Source of the DNA: Pseudomonas izuensis
Lineage (GTDB): Bacteria; Pseudomonadota; Gammaproteobacteria; Pseudomonadales; Pseudomonadaceae
Assembly: GCF_009861505.1 (NCBI RefSeq)
Contig: NZ_WTFT01000043.1
Span: 1-64,000, forward strand
DNA: 64,000 bases
Reading direction: 5' to 3'
The notes under the pieces were generated by a model, which saw nothing but the letters and a program-made list of their open reading frames with translations, was not told where the DNA came from and made no database searches. The translations under genes were made by a program, and so were the position numbers. Of the stretch, positions 42,156 to 49,633 are shown one piece after another. Position 1 is the stretch's first letter; each line of letters starts with the position of its first letter.

Positions 42156-43274
42156 TTACCGCACAAAAACCTGCGCCGTGGTAATCGCCATGTCCCCACC
42201 CGGCATCTTGATGCTGCCAATCTGTTTCAGGCTGTCGGCATCGAAGATCGCCACATCGTTGAACGTCCCGGCCAGGTAGATCTTGCTGCCGTCCTTGTTG
42301 AAGGAAATGCAGTAGTAGGAGTGATCGAGCGTCGCCGCCTGAAGCATCTTTTTCTCCTTGATGTCGTACTTGGCCAGGCGGTTGAGCACGCCGAACATCA
42401 AGTTCGGGTCTTTCGGCGAGCGCATGCCGCTGAAATAGATTTCAGTCAGGGGACCGAAGTCAGTGGTTTCGGTCTTGCCGGTCTTCAGGTCGATGCTGAA
42501 CAGGCCGTACAGGAAGTCGGCGGTGGCCGGGTCCTGTTTCTTGTCCTTGAACTTCGCGGTGGTGTAGAGCAGCGAGAAGTCATGGCGATAGGTCTGCTGG
42601 TTCCATACATAGAGCACGTCGGGCGCGGCGTAGTTGGCGCGTTTCCAGTGACGGCTGGGGATCAGCACGTCGAACTTGCCGGTCTGCACGTTGACCTTGT
42701 AGATATCCGCACCGGCCACGTACAACGTGCCGTCGTCACCGCTCTGCATGATGGTCAGCTGCCGCGGCGCCGGGAAGCTGCGCACGGGTTTGGCGTCCAT
42801 ACCGGCGTCGGTCTTGTACACATCGAGCCGGGGTTGCTGCACTTCGTAGTGATCGTTGAGCATCAACGTCGGGTTGGCGATGGTGAACAGTTCCTTGCCG
42901 TCGTGGCTGAGGGTGAAGGCGAACATGGACCTCGCTTTCTCCCCGGGCTTCTGGGTGATGCTGGCGTGGAACACCTGTTTGCAACTGTCGAGTTCGACGC
43001 CATAGACATCCGCGTAGTGATTGTTCAGCACGTAAGCGGTCTTGCGATCCGGCGACAGCTGCACAGTGCCCGGACCGAAGGCGTCCGGCATCTTGCAGGT
43101 CTTGAACAACGTGTCGGTGGCCAGGTCGATCACGTGCAGGTTGTTCGGATAATTGGTGGTCAACATGTATTCATGACCGTCTTGCAGCGCGGTGTTTTCA
43201 TCGGCCACAACGGTGAGCGAAAGAGCGCTAAGGACGGCGAACGCGGCCAAGCCGCAGGCTTTCAAATTACGCAT
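42156..43274 (-). CDS. qhpB: Quinohemoprotein amine dehydrogenase beta subunit
   Basis: A 372-residue periplasmic seven-bladed propeller. A signal peptide (about 1-24) precedes repeats with the typical beta-propeller pattern, for example YMLTTNYPNNLHVIDLATDTL and LSPDRKTAYVLNNHYADVYGVELD. It forms the base on which the alpha and gamma subunits sit. It is the last gene of the operon alpha, QhpD, gamma, beta, and starts 23 bases behind the gamma gene. Size and order match the known Pseudomonas putida and Paracoccus enzymes. The Pseudomonas name peaD is also in use. Confidence 0.93.
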   Translation of the reverse strand: MRNLKACGLAAFAVLSALSLTVVADENTALQDGHEYMLTTNYPNNLHVIDLATDTLFKTCKMPDAFGPGTVQLSPDRKTAYVLNNHYADVYGVELDSCKQVFHASITQKPGEKARSMFAFTLSHDGKELFTIANPTLMLNDHYEVQQPRLDVYKTDAGMDAKPVRSFPAPRQLTIMQSGDDGTLYVAGADIYKVNVQTGKFDVLIPSRHWKRANYAAPDVLYVWNQQTYRHDFSLLYTTAKFKDKKQDPATADFLYGLFSIDLKTGKTETTDFGPLTEIYFSGMRSPKDPNLMFGVLNRLAKYDIKEKKMLQAATLDHSYYCISFNKDGSKIYLAGTFNDVAIFDADSLKQIGSIKMPGGDMAITTAQVFVR

Positions 43275-43297
43275 GCTGGAATCCTTCTTCTGTCAGA

Positions 43298-43621
43298 TCA
43301 CTTGTCTTTCGGGAAGACAGTGCCGAGGTTGCGCCAGTTGTCGTTGGACGCCTGCGCATCCTTGTTCCAGTCCGGGTAGGTACTCATCATGTCCGGCACC
43401 TGGGCCGGCCACCAGCACGGGTCGGAGCAGCCATACAGGTCGGCTTCCATCGGCTGGCACAACGACGACACACCGCCAAATGCATCGATTTCCCAACCCG
43501 GGTCGGTGGTCGAGGCACAGCCCGCCACGGAACTCATGGCTACGACTTCTTCGATGCGGTTCTCGTCCGCGGCCTGATCCAGCTTCAACGCCTTGTTATT
43601 GATTGCCTTGAGATGTTTCAT
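43298..43621 (-). CDS. qhpC: Quinohemoprotein amine dehydrogenase gamma subunit (CTQ cofactor)
   Basis: A 107-residue protein carrying the catalytic cofactor. After a 28-residue leader the mature part has all crosslinking residues known from the P. putida structure: C35-E44, C55-D61 and C69-D77 (thioether bridges) and C65-W71 (cysteine tryptophylquinone). In mature numbering these are C7-E16, C27-D33, C41-D49 and C37-W43. The leader lacks a Sec or Tat signal, in line with transport by a dedicated exporter. It lies one base behind the radical SAM gene that makes the thioethers. Confidence 0.95.
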   Translation of the reverse strand: MKHLKAINNKALKLDQAADENRIEEVVAMSSVAGCASTTDPGWEIDAFGGVSSLCQPMEADLYGCSDPCWWPAQVPDMMSTYPDWNKDAQASNDNWRNLGTVFPKDK

Positions 43622-43622
43622 A

Positions 43623-45053
43623 TCAGTGAGCCTTGCGCGGAGTGATGTAGCTGCTGATGAACGCAGGGTTGTTGGCCATGATCCGGGTGTAGACCTCGAT
43701 GCCGAAGTCGACCCAGTCACGCATCAGTTCGCAGTAGTGATAGGTCGGGTGCGTCGGGTCGCCGTAGCGGGCGTAGCTCTCGTGGTAGCAGCCGCCGGAG
43801 CACAGGTTGCGGATCTGGCAGTCTTCGCAACCGGTGTTGGTGCGGTCCAGGCGCTGGGACAGGAAGTCGTTCAACTCCACCTGTTTCACACCGCTGTGGA
43901 CGTTGCCGAAGGTCGGCAGGCTCGAACCGGTAAACCGGTGGCACAGGTTCAGTTCGCCCTTGTGATCCACCGCCAGCATCTTCAGGCCCGCGCCGCACGG
44001 CAGGGCTTTCTTGTGGCCTTCGTGGATGTCGGTGATCAACTGGTGCAGGTTGGAAAAGCCGATGTTGCGATGCTCCAGCGCCGCTTCCAGGTAACGGCGA
44101 CCGAGGGCCTTCATGTTGGCGAACACCTGCACCAGTTCATCGCTGGTGAGGTTGAAACTGCTGATGTCGCCGGAGGTCACCGGGGCGAAACCGACCTCGG
44201 CAAAACCCAGCTCATTGAACAGGTGATCCCAGATGGTTTCGACGTCGGTGACGCCGGTGGTCAGGGTCACCCGCGCGCCCACCGGGCGGCTGTTATAGCG
44301 CGACAACAGCATCTCGGCCTTGCGTCGCACCACGTCGTAAGTGCCCTGCCCGCCCACGGTGATGCGGTTGCGGTCGTGCACGGTTTTCGGCCCGTCGATA
44401 CTCACTGACAATCCGAAACGGTGGGCGTTGAGGTAATCCACGGTCTCTTCGGTGAGCAGCGTGGCGTTGGTGGTCATGACGAATTCGACGAACTTGCCGG
44501 CCTCGGCAAAACGCTTCTCGCAGTAGTCGACCATGTACTCGATCAGCTTGCGATTGCTCAGCGGCTCGCCGCCAAAGAACACCACGGTGAAACGCTCTTC
44601 GTCCGGGGATTCGCGCAGCAGCATTTCGACGGAAGCAATGGCCGTATCCACGTCCATCTTCTTGCCGGCCGACGGCTTGTCGAGGTCTTCCTTGTAGCAG
44701 TAGGTGCAGCTCAGGTTGCAGCCGGTGTTGACGTTGAGCACCACGGTGTTGATGGCGGTGCGTTCGACGCGTTTGGTGGCGATGTCCGGGGTCAGCGGCG
44801 AGCCGTCGCTGACCAGTTCCAGGGCCATCAACTCGCGCAGGGTCTCGGTGATTTCCTCGCCGTTGAAACGCGCGGCCAGGCGCTGGATCAGGTCGTCCGA
44901 GGAACAGCCGGGGCCACGCAAGGTGTCGATGATGGTGCCCGTCAGTTCATCGCTGGCGAACAGCGAACTGCTGGGGATGTGGAACAGCATGCGGTCGGCG
45001 TCTACGTGCACTTCGTGCAGGTTGCGTTCGACCAGATTCAAAATTGCGCCCAT
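43623..45053 (-). CDS. qhpD: Radical SAM/SPASM maturase of the gamma subunit
   Basis: A 476-residue radical SAM enzyme that forms the three Cys-to-Asp/Glu thioether bridges in the gamma subunit. The [4Fe-4S] site C-x3-C-x2-C is in TGCNLSCTYCYKED, followed by FFGGEPLSN (GGE motif) and MTTNATLLTE. The C-terminal SPASM domain shows CGAGLKM, NLCHRF, GCEDCQIRNLCSGGCYHES and YHYCELM with the Cys for two auxiliary clusters. The start at 45053 has a GGAGG 6 bases ahead. The operon partner order is as in known clusters (named peaB in P. putida). Confidence 0.95.
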   Translation of the reverse strand: MGAILNLVERNLHEVHVDADRMLFHIPSSSLFASDELTGTIIDTLRGPGCSSDDLIQRLAARFNGEEITETLRELMALELVSDGSPLTPDIATKRVERTAINTVVLNVNTGCNLSCTYCYKEDLDKPSAGKKMDVDTAIASVEMLLRESPDEERFTVVFFGGEPLSNRKLIEYMVDYCEKRFAEAGKFVEFVMTTNATLLTEETVDYLNAHRFGLSVSIDGPKTVHDRNRITVGGQGTYDVVRRKAEMLLSRYNSRPVGARVTLTTGVTDVETIWDHLFNELGFAEVGFAPVTSGDISSFNLTSDELVQVFANMKALGRRYLEAALEHRNIGFSNLHQLITDIHEGHKKALPCGAGLKMLAVDHKGELNLCHRFTGSSLPTFGNVHSGVKQVELNDFLSQRLDRTNTGCEDCQIRNLCSGGCYHESYARYGDPTHPTYHYCELMRDWVDFGIEVYTRIMANNPAFISSYITPRKAH

Positions 45054-45135
45054 GGCAAACCTCCTGTGCAAGCCCCGTTGTGCAGGGCTTGCGATCATTC
45101 CGAAAAGTGTCTGAATCGCTGACGATCAGGCCAAC

Positions 45136-46731
45136 TCAAGGAATGGGTGGATTGTTCCAGCGTTGCACGGTCACGATCATGTGGCCTTCGCCGGTCAGGG
45201 ATTTTCCTGCGTCGTCGACGGCGGCGATCACCTTGAGGTTGCCGGCATTGTTGGTGGACATTTTGCGTGCAGGGTTCGGCCCGGCATCGCCCGGGGTGAA
45301 TACGCCCGAGTCGGCCTGCATGGTGCCTGCAAACTTGACGTCTTCGTCTTCCTTGGCGCGATCGTCGAAGGCCTCGACCTTCCACTGCGCCGGGAACACG
45401 CCGATGCGATACGGCTTGCCATCGGCGCCCTTGCCCCAGGCTTCGGCGTCGAAACGGCCCTGGACTTTCGGCGTCGAACCACCGCCCTCGCCGATCCGTG
45501 CCACGGAGAACTCAGGCACGACTTTGACCGCATCGATCTTGTTGTAGACCGAGAGTTGCGGGCCTTTCAGCGAGCCGACGCTGACCGCGCGCACGCCCGG
45601 CTGGGCGTTGGCGGCCGCCTTGAGTTTGACTTTGATCTGTTCCGGGCTTTGGGAGACGACTTCGACCACGTCCACGCCTTTGCCGAAGTTCGGCTTGCCG
45701 GCCAGGCCACTGCCGATCAAGCCGGTGCCAATCAAAGTCACTTCGGTTTCGCTGCCGGCCTTCAGATAACCTGGCTGCACCGCGAGCAAACGGCTGGAGC
45801 CCTGCTTGGCGGCGACGAAATCCAGGCCACGCTCATCATGCTCGGCCTCGAACATCCGGCCCTGCAGGGCGTTGCCCTGGGCGGCGAAGACCTGGCGCAT
45901 GGTCACGCCATCGATGGTCACGTTGCCGCGCCATTCGTAGCCCGTGTAGAGAATCGCGCTGCCGTCGCCGTTGAACGGCGAACCGTCGGCGTATTGGCCC
46001 TTGACGCTGACCTTGAAGGTGTCGTTGCCGTCGGCTGTCACGCTCATGACGCCGGCCAGCTCGCCTTTACCGGGCAAGTGCCCGCTGAAGCTCCAGTCAC
46101 CCACCAGTGCCTCGCTTTTCGGCGCGGTGCCCAGCCATTTTTTCCAGGCCGGGTTATCCAGCGGATAACGCTTGGCCAGCAGCGGCACCATGTCTTTGCG
46201 AGCGATATCGAACCAGTCGCGGTCGCGGGCCAGTGCCTGATACTCCAGCGACGGCCATTGGCCGAGGTGGAAGTTCACCAGACGCTCCCATTCCTGGGCC
46301 GGACGGCGTTGCAGGGCGACCCGCGCACCGGAGTGGCAGCGACCGCACATCTGGCTGGTCTGGTCGTCGAATTTTTCCACGGTGTTGAGCCGGCGCTCCA
46401 TGGCGTAGCGCACGCCGTCGGTTTCGCTGGGTGCCAGGCCCTGGGTGTCGGCCAGGTACTTGACCAGCGTCCGGCGGTCCTCGTCACTGATCTGCAAACC
46501 GTGCATGGTCTGCATGCGCGCAATGCTCATCAGCCAGCCTTCCGGCGTCTTGCGCTGGTGGCTGATGCGGCTCAGGGCGTTATTGGCTTCGGGGGTGTGA
46601 CAGCCCTGACAGGTTTCCTTGAGGATGGTCTGGGCGTCGCGGGCTGCCAGGCTGTAGGGCGAATGCAGCGCCACACAAGCGGCCACGGCCAGCAGACTGG
46701 CACTCAGGCCTGATCGGAGTTTTCTCTTCAT
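45136..46731 (-). CDS. qhpA: Quinohemoprotein amine dehydrogenase alpha subunit (diheme)
   Basis: A 531-residue periplasmic subunit. A signal peptide (about 1-30) is followed by a diheme cytochrome domain with CQGCH (41-45) and CGRCH (129-133) and then Ig-like beta domains (about 170-530). The hemes take electrons from the quinone cofactor of the gamma subunit after oxidation of a primary amine to aldehyde and ammonia. The ATG at 46731 is preferred to a GTG six codons earlier. A sigma-54-type promoter and an upstream activator site lie in front. The gene heads the operon of alpha, QhpD, gamma and beta. Confidence 0.93.
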   Translation of the reverse strand: MKRKLRSGLSASLLAVAACVALHSPYSLAARDAQTILKETCQGCHTPEANNALSRISHQRKTPEGWLMSIARMQTMHGLQISDEDRRTLVKYLADTQGLAPSETDGVRYAMERRLNTVEKFDDQTSQMCGRCHSGARVALQRRPAQEWERLVNFHLGQWPSLEYQALARDRDWFDIARKDMVPLLAKRYPLDNPAWKKWLGTAPKSEALVGDWSFSGHLPGKGELAGVMSVTADGNDTFKVSVKGQYADGSPFNGDGSAILYTGYEWRGNVTIDGVTMRQVFAAQGNALQGRMFEAEHDERGLDFVAAKQGSSRLLAVQPGYLKAGSETEVTLIGTGLIGSGLAGKPNFGKGVDVVEVVSQSPEQIKVKLKAAANAQPGVRAVSVGSLKGPQLSVYNKIDAVKVVPEFSVARIGEGGGSTPKVQGRFDAEAWGKGADGKPYRIGVFPAQWKVEAFDDRAKEDEDVKFAGTMQADSGVFTPGDAGPNPARKMSTNNAGNLKVIAAVDDAGKSLTGEGHMIVTVQRWNNPPIP

Positions 46732-46845
46732 CAACGTCGAACCTCGCACGGTGCTTTCTTATTTTTGTTGCTGATCGTTTTTTTTGGTTTCTGCCGTCGG
46801 CTTTGATCCGCTGACGCAGGCAAGAGAAACGTCTGCAATGAGCAA

Positions 46846-46861
46846 TACACGGAGCGTGCCA
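46846..46861 (-). promoter_or_regulatory. Sigma-54-type promoter of the amine dehydrogenase operon
   Basis: On the minus strand TGGCACG (the -24 element, perfect) is followed after 4 bases by GTGTA at the -12 position (consensus TTGCW; only 3 of 5 match). It lies 115 bases before the alpha-subunit start and about 97 bases after a candidate activator site. The weak -12 element makes this less sure than the one at 47961. Confidence 0.5.
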
Positions 46862-46957
46862 GCTTGCCGATAAGCTTCTTAATCAATCACTTGCGTTTAT
46901 TTGACTACACAAGGCCATGCCTGGAGACGGTGGCTGGCGTCTAATATCGCGACAGCT

Positions 46958-46974
46958 GTTGCAGTCTGAGACAG
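46958..46974. promoter_or_regulatory. Candidate activator site TGTTGC-N5-GAGACA
   Basis: Same layout as the perfect repeat at 47866-47882 (TGTCGC-N5-GCGACA) with two mismatches. It lies about 100 bases upstream of the sigma-54 promoter of the alpha gene, a usual distance for an enhancer. Confidence 0.5.
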
Positions 46975-47074
46975 CATAGATGCTCTACCGGAACAGCTCA
47001 TCGGCCAGCCATTGACGGTCCGCGCCGACGGGTGCGAAATGGTTGTTCACCGATTGCCAGGCAGGGGAAAAAAA

Positions 47075-47431
47075 ATGGCAAGCATCACTGTCCTGGCGGG
47101 GGACTTTCTGCAGGGTGACGGAGATTACCGGGATGGCGTTTTTATTCTAAGAACGTCGCTGCACCCGTGGCCCGGCATTAGGCTCCCGCTATCGAAATTC
47201 AAAAACCTGGAAGTGGCCAACGAGGAATCGATCAACAACATCAAGGAGGCCATCGGCTTCGGCGTGGCGGGTGCCATGTTGCTCGGACCGATCGGCGCCT
47301 TCGCCGGCTTCATGTTGGCGGGAAAGGAAACCGAAGTGACTTTTCTGGCGACGCTCAAGGATGACAGGAAGCTATTGGCAGCCGCCGATAGCAGCACGTT
47401 CGATGAAATTACCCGAAAAATGGCGTCATGA
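47075..47431 (+). CDS. Hypothetical protein with a glycine-rich hydrophobic segment
   Basis: A 118-residue protein of no recognised family. After a soluble N-terminal half (ITVLAGDFLQGDGDYRDGVFILR) comes a hydrophobic stretch (residues about 69-92, AIGFGVAGAMLLGPIGAFAGFML), possibly one transmembrane hairpin, then a short strand (TEVTFLATLKDDRKLLAAAD). The start at 47075 follows GGGGAAAAAA and gives the tidy form; an earlier in-frame start is less likely. The pattern resembles small 'polymer-forming' or superinfection-immunity-type membrane proteins only weakly. A long hairpin (47445-47470) follows the stop. Confidence 0.65.
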   Translation: MASITVLAGDFLQGDGDYRDGVFILRTSLHPWPGIRLPLSKFKNLEVANEESINNIKEAIGFGVAGAMLLGPIGAFAGFMLAGKETEVTFLATLKDDRKLLAAADSSTFDEITRKMAS

Positions 47432-47444
47432 GGCTATCGATACA

Positions 47445-47470
47445 GGCCGCACCACCGCCGTGGTGCGGCC
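47445..47470. terminator. Strong hairpin between convergent genes
   Basis: GGCCGCACCAC-CGCC-GTGGTGCGGCC, a perfect 11-bp stem with a 4-base loop between the stops of the hypothetical gene and the DUF1652 gene. There is no T-run, so it may work with Rho or as a bidirectional pause. Confidence 0.5.
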
Positions 47471-47480
47471 GACGCAGATG

Positions 47481-47735
47481 TCAGTGGTAGATCGGTGGCT
47501 GAGCGCCTTTGTGCGATTCGATCTGTTGGCGCATTTCCGCCACGAGCGTGGCAATTCCGTGCACGGTGTCCAGTTTCCACAGGGGAACGTGGGTGGCTAT
47601 CAGGTCCACCTGGCCGGTCATGCAATCGCAGACCCGAATCGTCAGGGACTGATCCGGCGCCATGCTGCAGGTGCACACCGAGGGTAGAAAACTGCGCTCT
47701 ATGATGCTTTGAATTTCCAGGGGTGAAAGGTTCAT
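47481..47735 (-). CDS. DUF1652 family protein
   Basis: An 84-residue protein. LSPLEIQSIIERSFLPSVCTC at the start, SLTIRV and a central LIATHVPLWKL are the pattern of DUF1652, a family of small cytoplasmic Pseudomonas proteins of unknown function. The start at 47735 follows GGGTGAAAGG. It lies convergent to the hypothetical gene and divergent from the aldehyde dehydrogenase. Confidence 0.82.
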   Translation of the reverse strand: MNLSPLEIQSIIERSFLPSVCTCSMAPDQSLTIRVCDCMTGQVDLIATHVPLWKLDTVHGIATLVAEMRQQIESHKGAQPPIYH

Positions 47736-47865
47736 CGCTGCCTCCCTTACGCCAGATGTGATGCCGGGAAAATGATCCCTCACTTCACCCACCGAACCAG
47801 AAAATTCTAGTCCTCGCCAAGGGCTGCCTCAAGATGGCGGGCAGGCTGTTCGTCGTCTCACACGC

Positions 47866-47882
47866 TGTCGCGATTTGCGACA
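47866..47882. promoter_or_regulatory. Activator site TGTCGC-N5-GCGACA
   Basis: A perfect 6-base inverted repeat with a 5-base spacer, 79 bases upstream of the sigma-54 promoter of the aldehyde dehydrogenase gene. A related copy (two mismatches) sits before the amine dehydrogenase operon. Confidence 0.65.
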
Positions 47883-47960
47883 AAACCATCGCACCGCCGA
47901 CCTCTCCCGGTTTCAGGAGAAACCCCGCCCGACAAGGGCCCGCCGGCCCTCTCGGGCACT

Positions 47961-47976
47961 TGGCACAGCCATTGCG
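47961..47976 (+). promoter_or_regulatory. Sigma-54 promoter of the aldehyde dehydrogenase gene
   Basis: TGGCAC-N5-TTGC matches the sigma-54 consensus exactly, with G at the end. It lies 37 bases before the start codon. Confidence 0.85.
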
Positions 47977-48012
47977 AAAGCCCTGTTCTCACGAACAACA
48001 AGAGGCCTCGCC

Positions 48013-49503
48013 ATGTCGCTCCCTAACCTGCTTCCCGCCACTACGGCATTTATCCAGCGCGCTCCGCGCATGCTCATCGGCGGTGACTGGGTCGAGGCCG
48101 CCGACGGCCAGACCATGAACCTGCACAACCCTGCCACCGGCGAAGTGTTGTGCGTGGTGCCAAGGGCCACGCCGGACGATGTCGACCGCGCGGTGCTTGC
48201 CGCCCGCCAGGCGTTCGATGATTCAGCGTGGAGCCGTACCCGCCCCCGCGAGCGCCAGAATCTGTTGTGGAAGCTCGCCGACCTGATGCAGCGCGATGCC
48301 GAGCTGCTGGCGCAACTGGAATGCCTGAACAACGGCAAGAGCGCGGCCGTCGCCCAAGTGATGGACGTGCAACTGGCCATCGACTTCCTGCGCTACATGG
48401 CCGGCTGGGCGACCAAGATTGAAGGCTCCAGTGTCGACGTATCGCTGCCGCTGATGCCCAACGACCAGTTCCACAGTTTCATCCGTCGCGAAGCGGTGGG
48501 CGTGGTCGGCGCCATCGTCGCCTGGAACTTCCCGTTGCTGCTGGCCTGCTGGAAACTCGGCCCGGCCCTGGCCACCGGCTGCACCGTGGTCCTCAAGCCC
48601 GCCGATGAAACCCCGCTGACCGCCCTGAAACTCGCCGAGCTGGTGCTGGAAGCGGGCTACCCTGAGGGCGTGTTCAACGTGGTCACCGGCACCGGCATCA
48701 CCGCTGGTTCCGCCCTGACCCACAACCCGCTGGTGGACAAGCTGACCTTCACCGGCTCCACCGCCGTGGGCAAGCAGATCGGCAAGATCGCCATGGATTC
48801 GATGACCCGGGTCACCCTGGAGCTGGGCGGCAAATCGCCGACCATCGTCATGGCCGATGCCGACCTGTCGAGCGCCGCCGCCGGTGCCGCGAGCGCGATT
48901 TTCTTCAATCAGGGCCAGGTCTGCTGCGCCGGCTCGCGCCTGTATGTGCAGCGCAAGCATTTCGACAACGTGGTGGCGGACATCAGTGATATCGCCAACG
49001 CCATGAAACTCGGCAACGGCCTGGACCCGAGCGTCGAGATGGGGCCGTTGATCTCCGCCCGTCAGCAGGAGCGCGTTTACGGGTACATCGAACAGGGTCG
49101 GCAAAGCGGCGCGACCATCGCCTGCGGTGGCGAGCAGTTCGGACCGGGCTTTTTCGTCAAGCCGACGGTCATCGTTGATGTCGATCAAAAGCATTCGCTG
49201 GTGCAGGAAGAAATCTTCGGCCCGGTGCTGGTGGCGATTCCGTTCGATGACGAGGCCGATGCGCTGCGCATGGCCAACGACAGCCCCTACGGCCTTGGCG
49301 CGAGCATCTGGTCCAATGACCTGGCGGCGGTGCACCGGATGATTCCGCGGATCAAGTCCGGTTCGGTGTGGGTCAACTGCCACAGCGCCCTGGACCCGGC
49401 GCTGCCGTTTGGTGGCTACAAGATGTCGGGGGTTGGGCGGGAAATGGGGTATGCGGCGATTGAGCATTACACCGAGTTGAAGTCGGTGTTGATCAAGCTG
49501 TAA
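48013..49503 (+). CDS. Phenylacetaldehyde-type NAD-dependent aldehyde dehydrogenase
   Basis: A 496-residue aldehyde dehydrogenase. The catalytic C304 is in FFNQGQVCCAGSR, the general base Glu in VTLELGGKSP, and the cofactor motif FTGSTAVGKQIG. The start at 48013 sits 37 bases after a perfect sigma-54 promoter. The sequence is of the FeaB/PadA phenylacetaldehyde dehydrogenase type. Next to an amine dehydrogenase, it should oxidise the aldehyde formed from a primary amine such as 2-phenylethylamine to the acid. In P. putida U the equivalent gene is, as I recall, named peaE. Confidence 0.92.
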   Translation: MSLPNLLPATTAFIQRAPRMLIGGDWVEAADGQTMNLHNPATGEVLCVVPRATPDDVDRAVLAARQAFDDSAWSRTRPRERQNLLWKLADLMQRDAELLAQLECLNNGKSAAVAQVMDVQLAIDFLRYMAGWATKIEGSSVDVSLPLMPNDQFHSFIRREAVGVVGAIVAWNFPLLLACWKLGPALATGCTVVLKPADETPLTALKLAELVLEAGYPEGVFNVVTGTGITAGSALTHNPLVDKLTFTGSTAVGKQIGKIAMDSMTRVTLELGGKSPTIVMADADLSSAAAGAASAIFFNQGQVCCAGSRLYVQRKHFDNVVADISDIANAMKLGNGLDPSVEMGPLISARQQERVYGYIEQGRQSGATIACGGEQFGPGFFVKPTVIVDVDQKHSLVQEEIFGPVLVAIPFDDEADALRMANDSPYGLGASIWSNDLAAVHRMIPRIKSGSVWVNCHSALDPALPFGGYKMSGVGREMGYAAIEHYTELKSVLIKL

Positions 49504-49526
49504 CTGGCAGCGTTCTTTCGGACGCC

Positions 49527-49611
49527 ATCGCGGGCAAGCCTTGCTCCCACATTTTGTGTCGTTCATGACAAACGACGCGGACCTGTGGGAGCAAGGCTTG
49601 CCCGCGATGGG
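49527..49611. repeat. REP pair (REPIN), twin of 42032-42134
   Basis: CATCGCGGGCAAGCCTTGCTCCCACA, interior TTTGTGTCGTTCATGACAAACGACGCGGACC, inverted REP. Nearly identical to the copy 7.5 kb to the left. Confidence 0.9.
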
Positions 49612-49633
49612 GCCAGACCTGTCACCGCAAGGA

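Noticed and set aside
46841..46880. TGGCAC followed after 10 bases by TTGC as a sigma-54 promoter
   Set aside because: The spacing is wrong for sigma-54 (5 bases expected). The alternative alignment with -12 GTGTA was retained at lower confidence.
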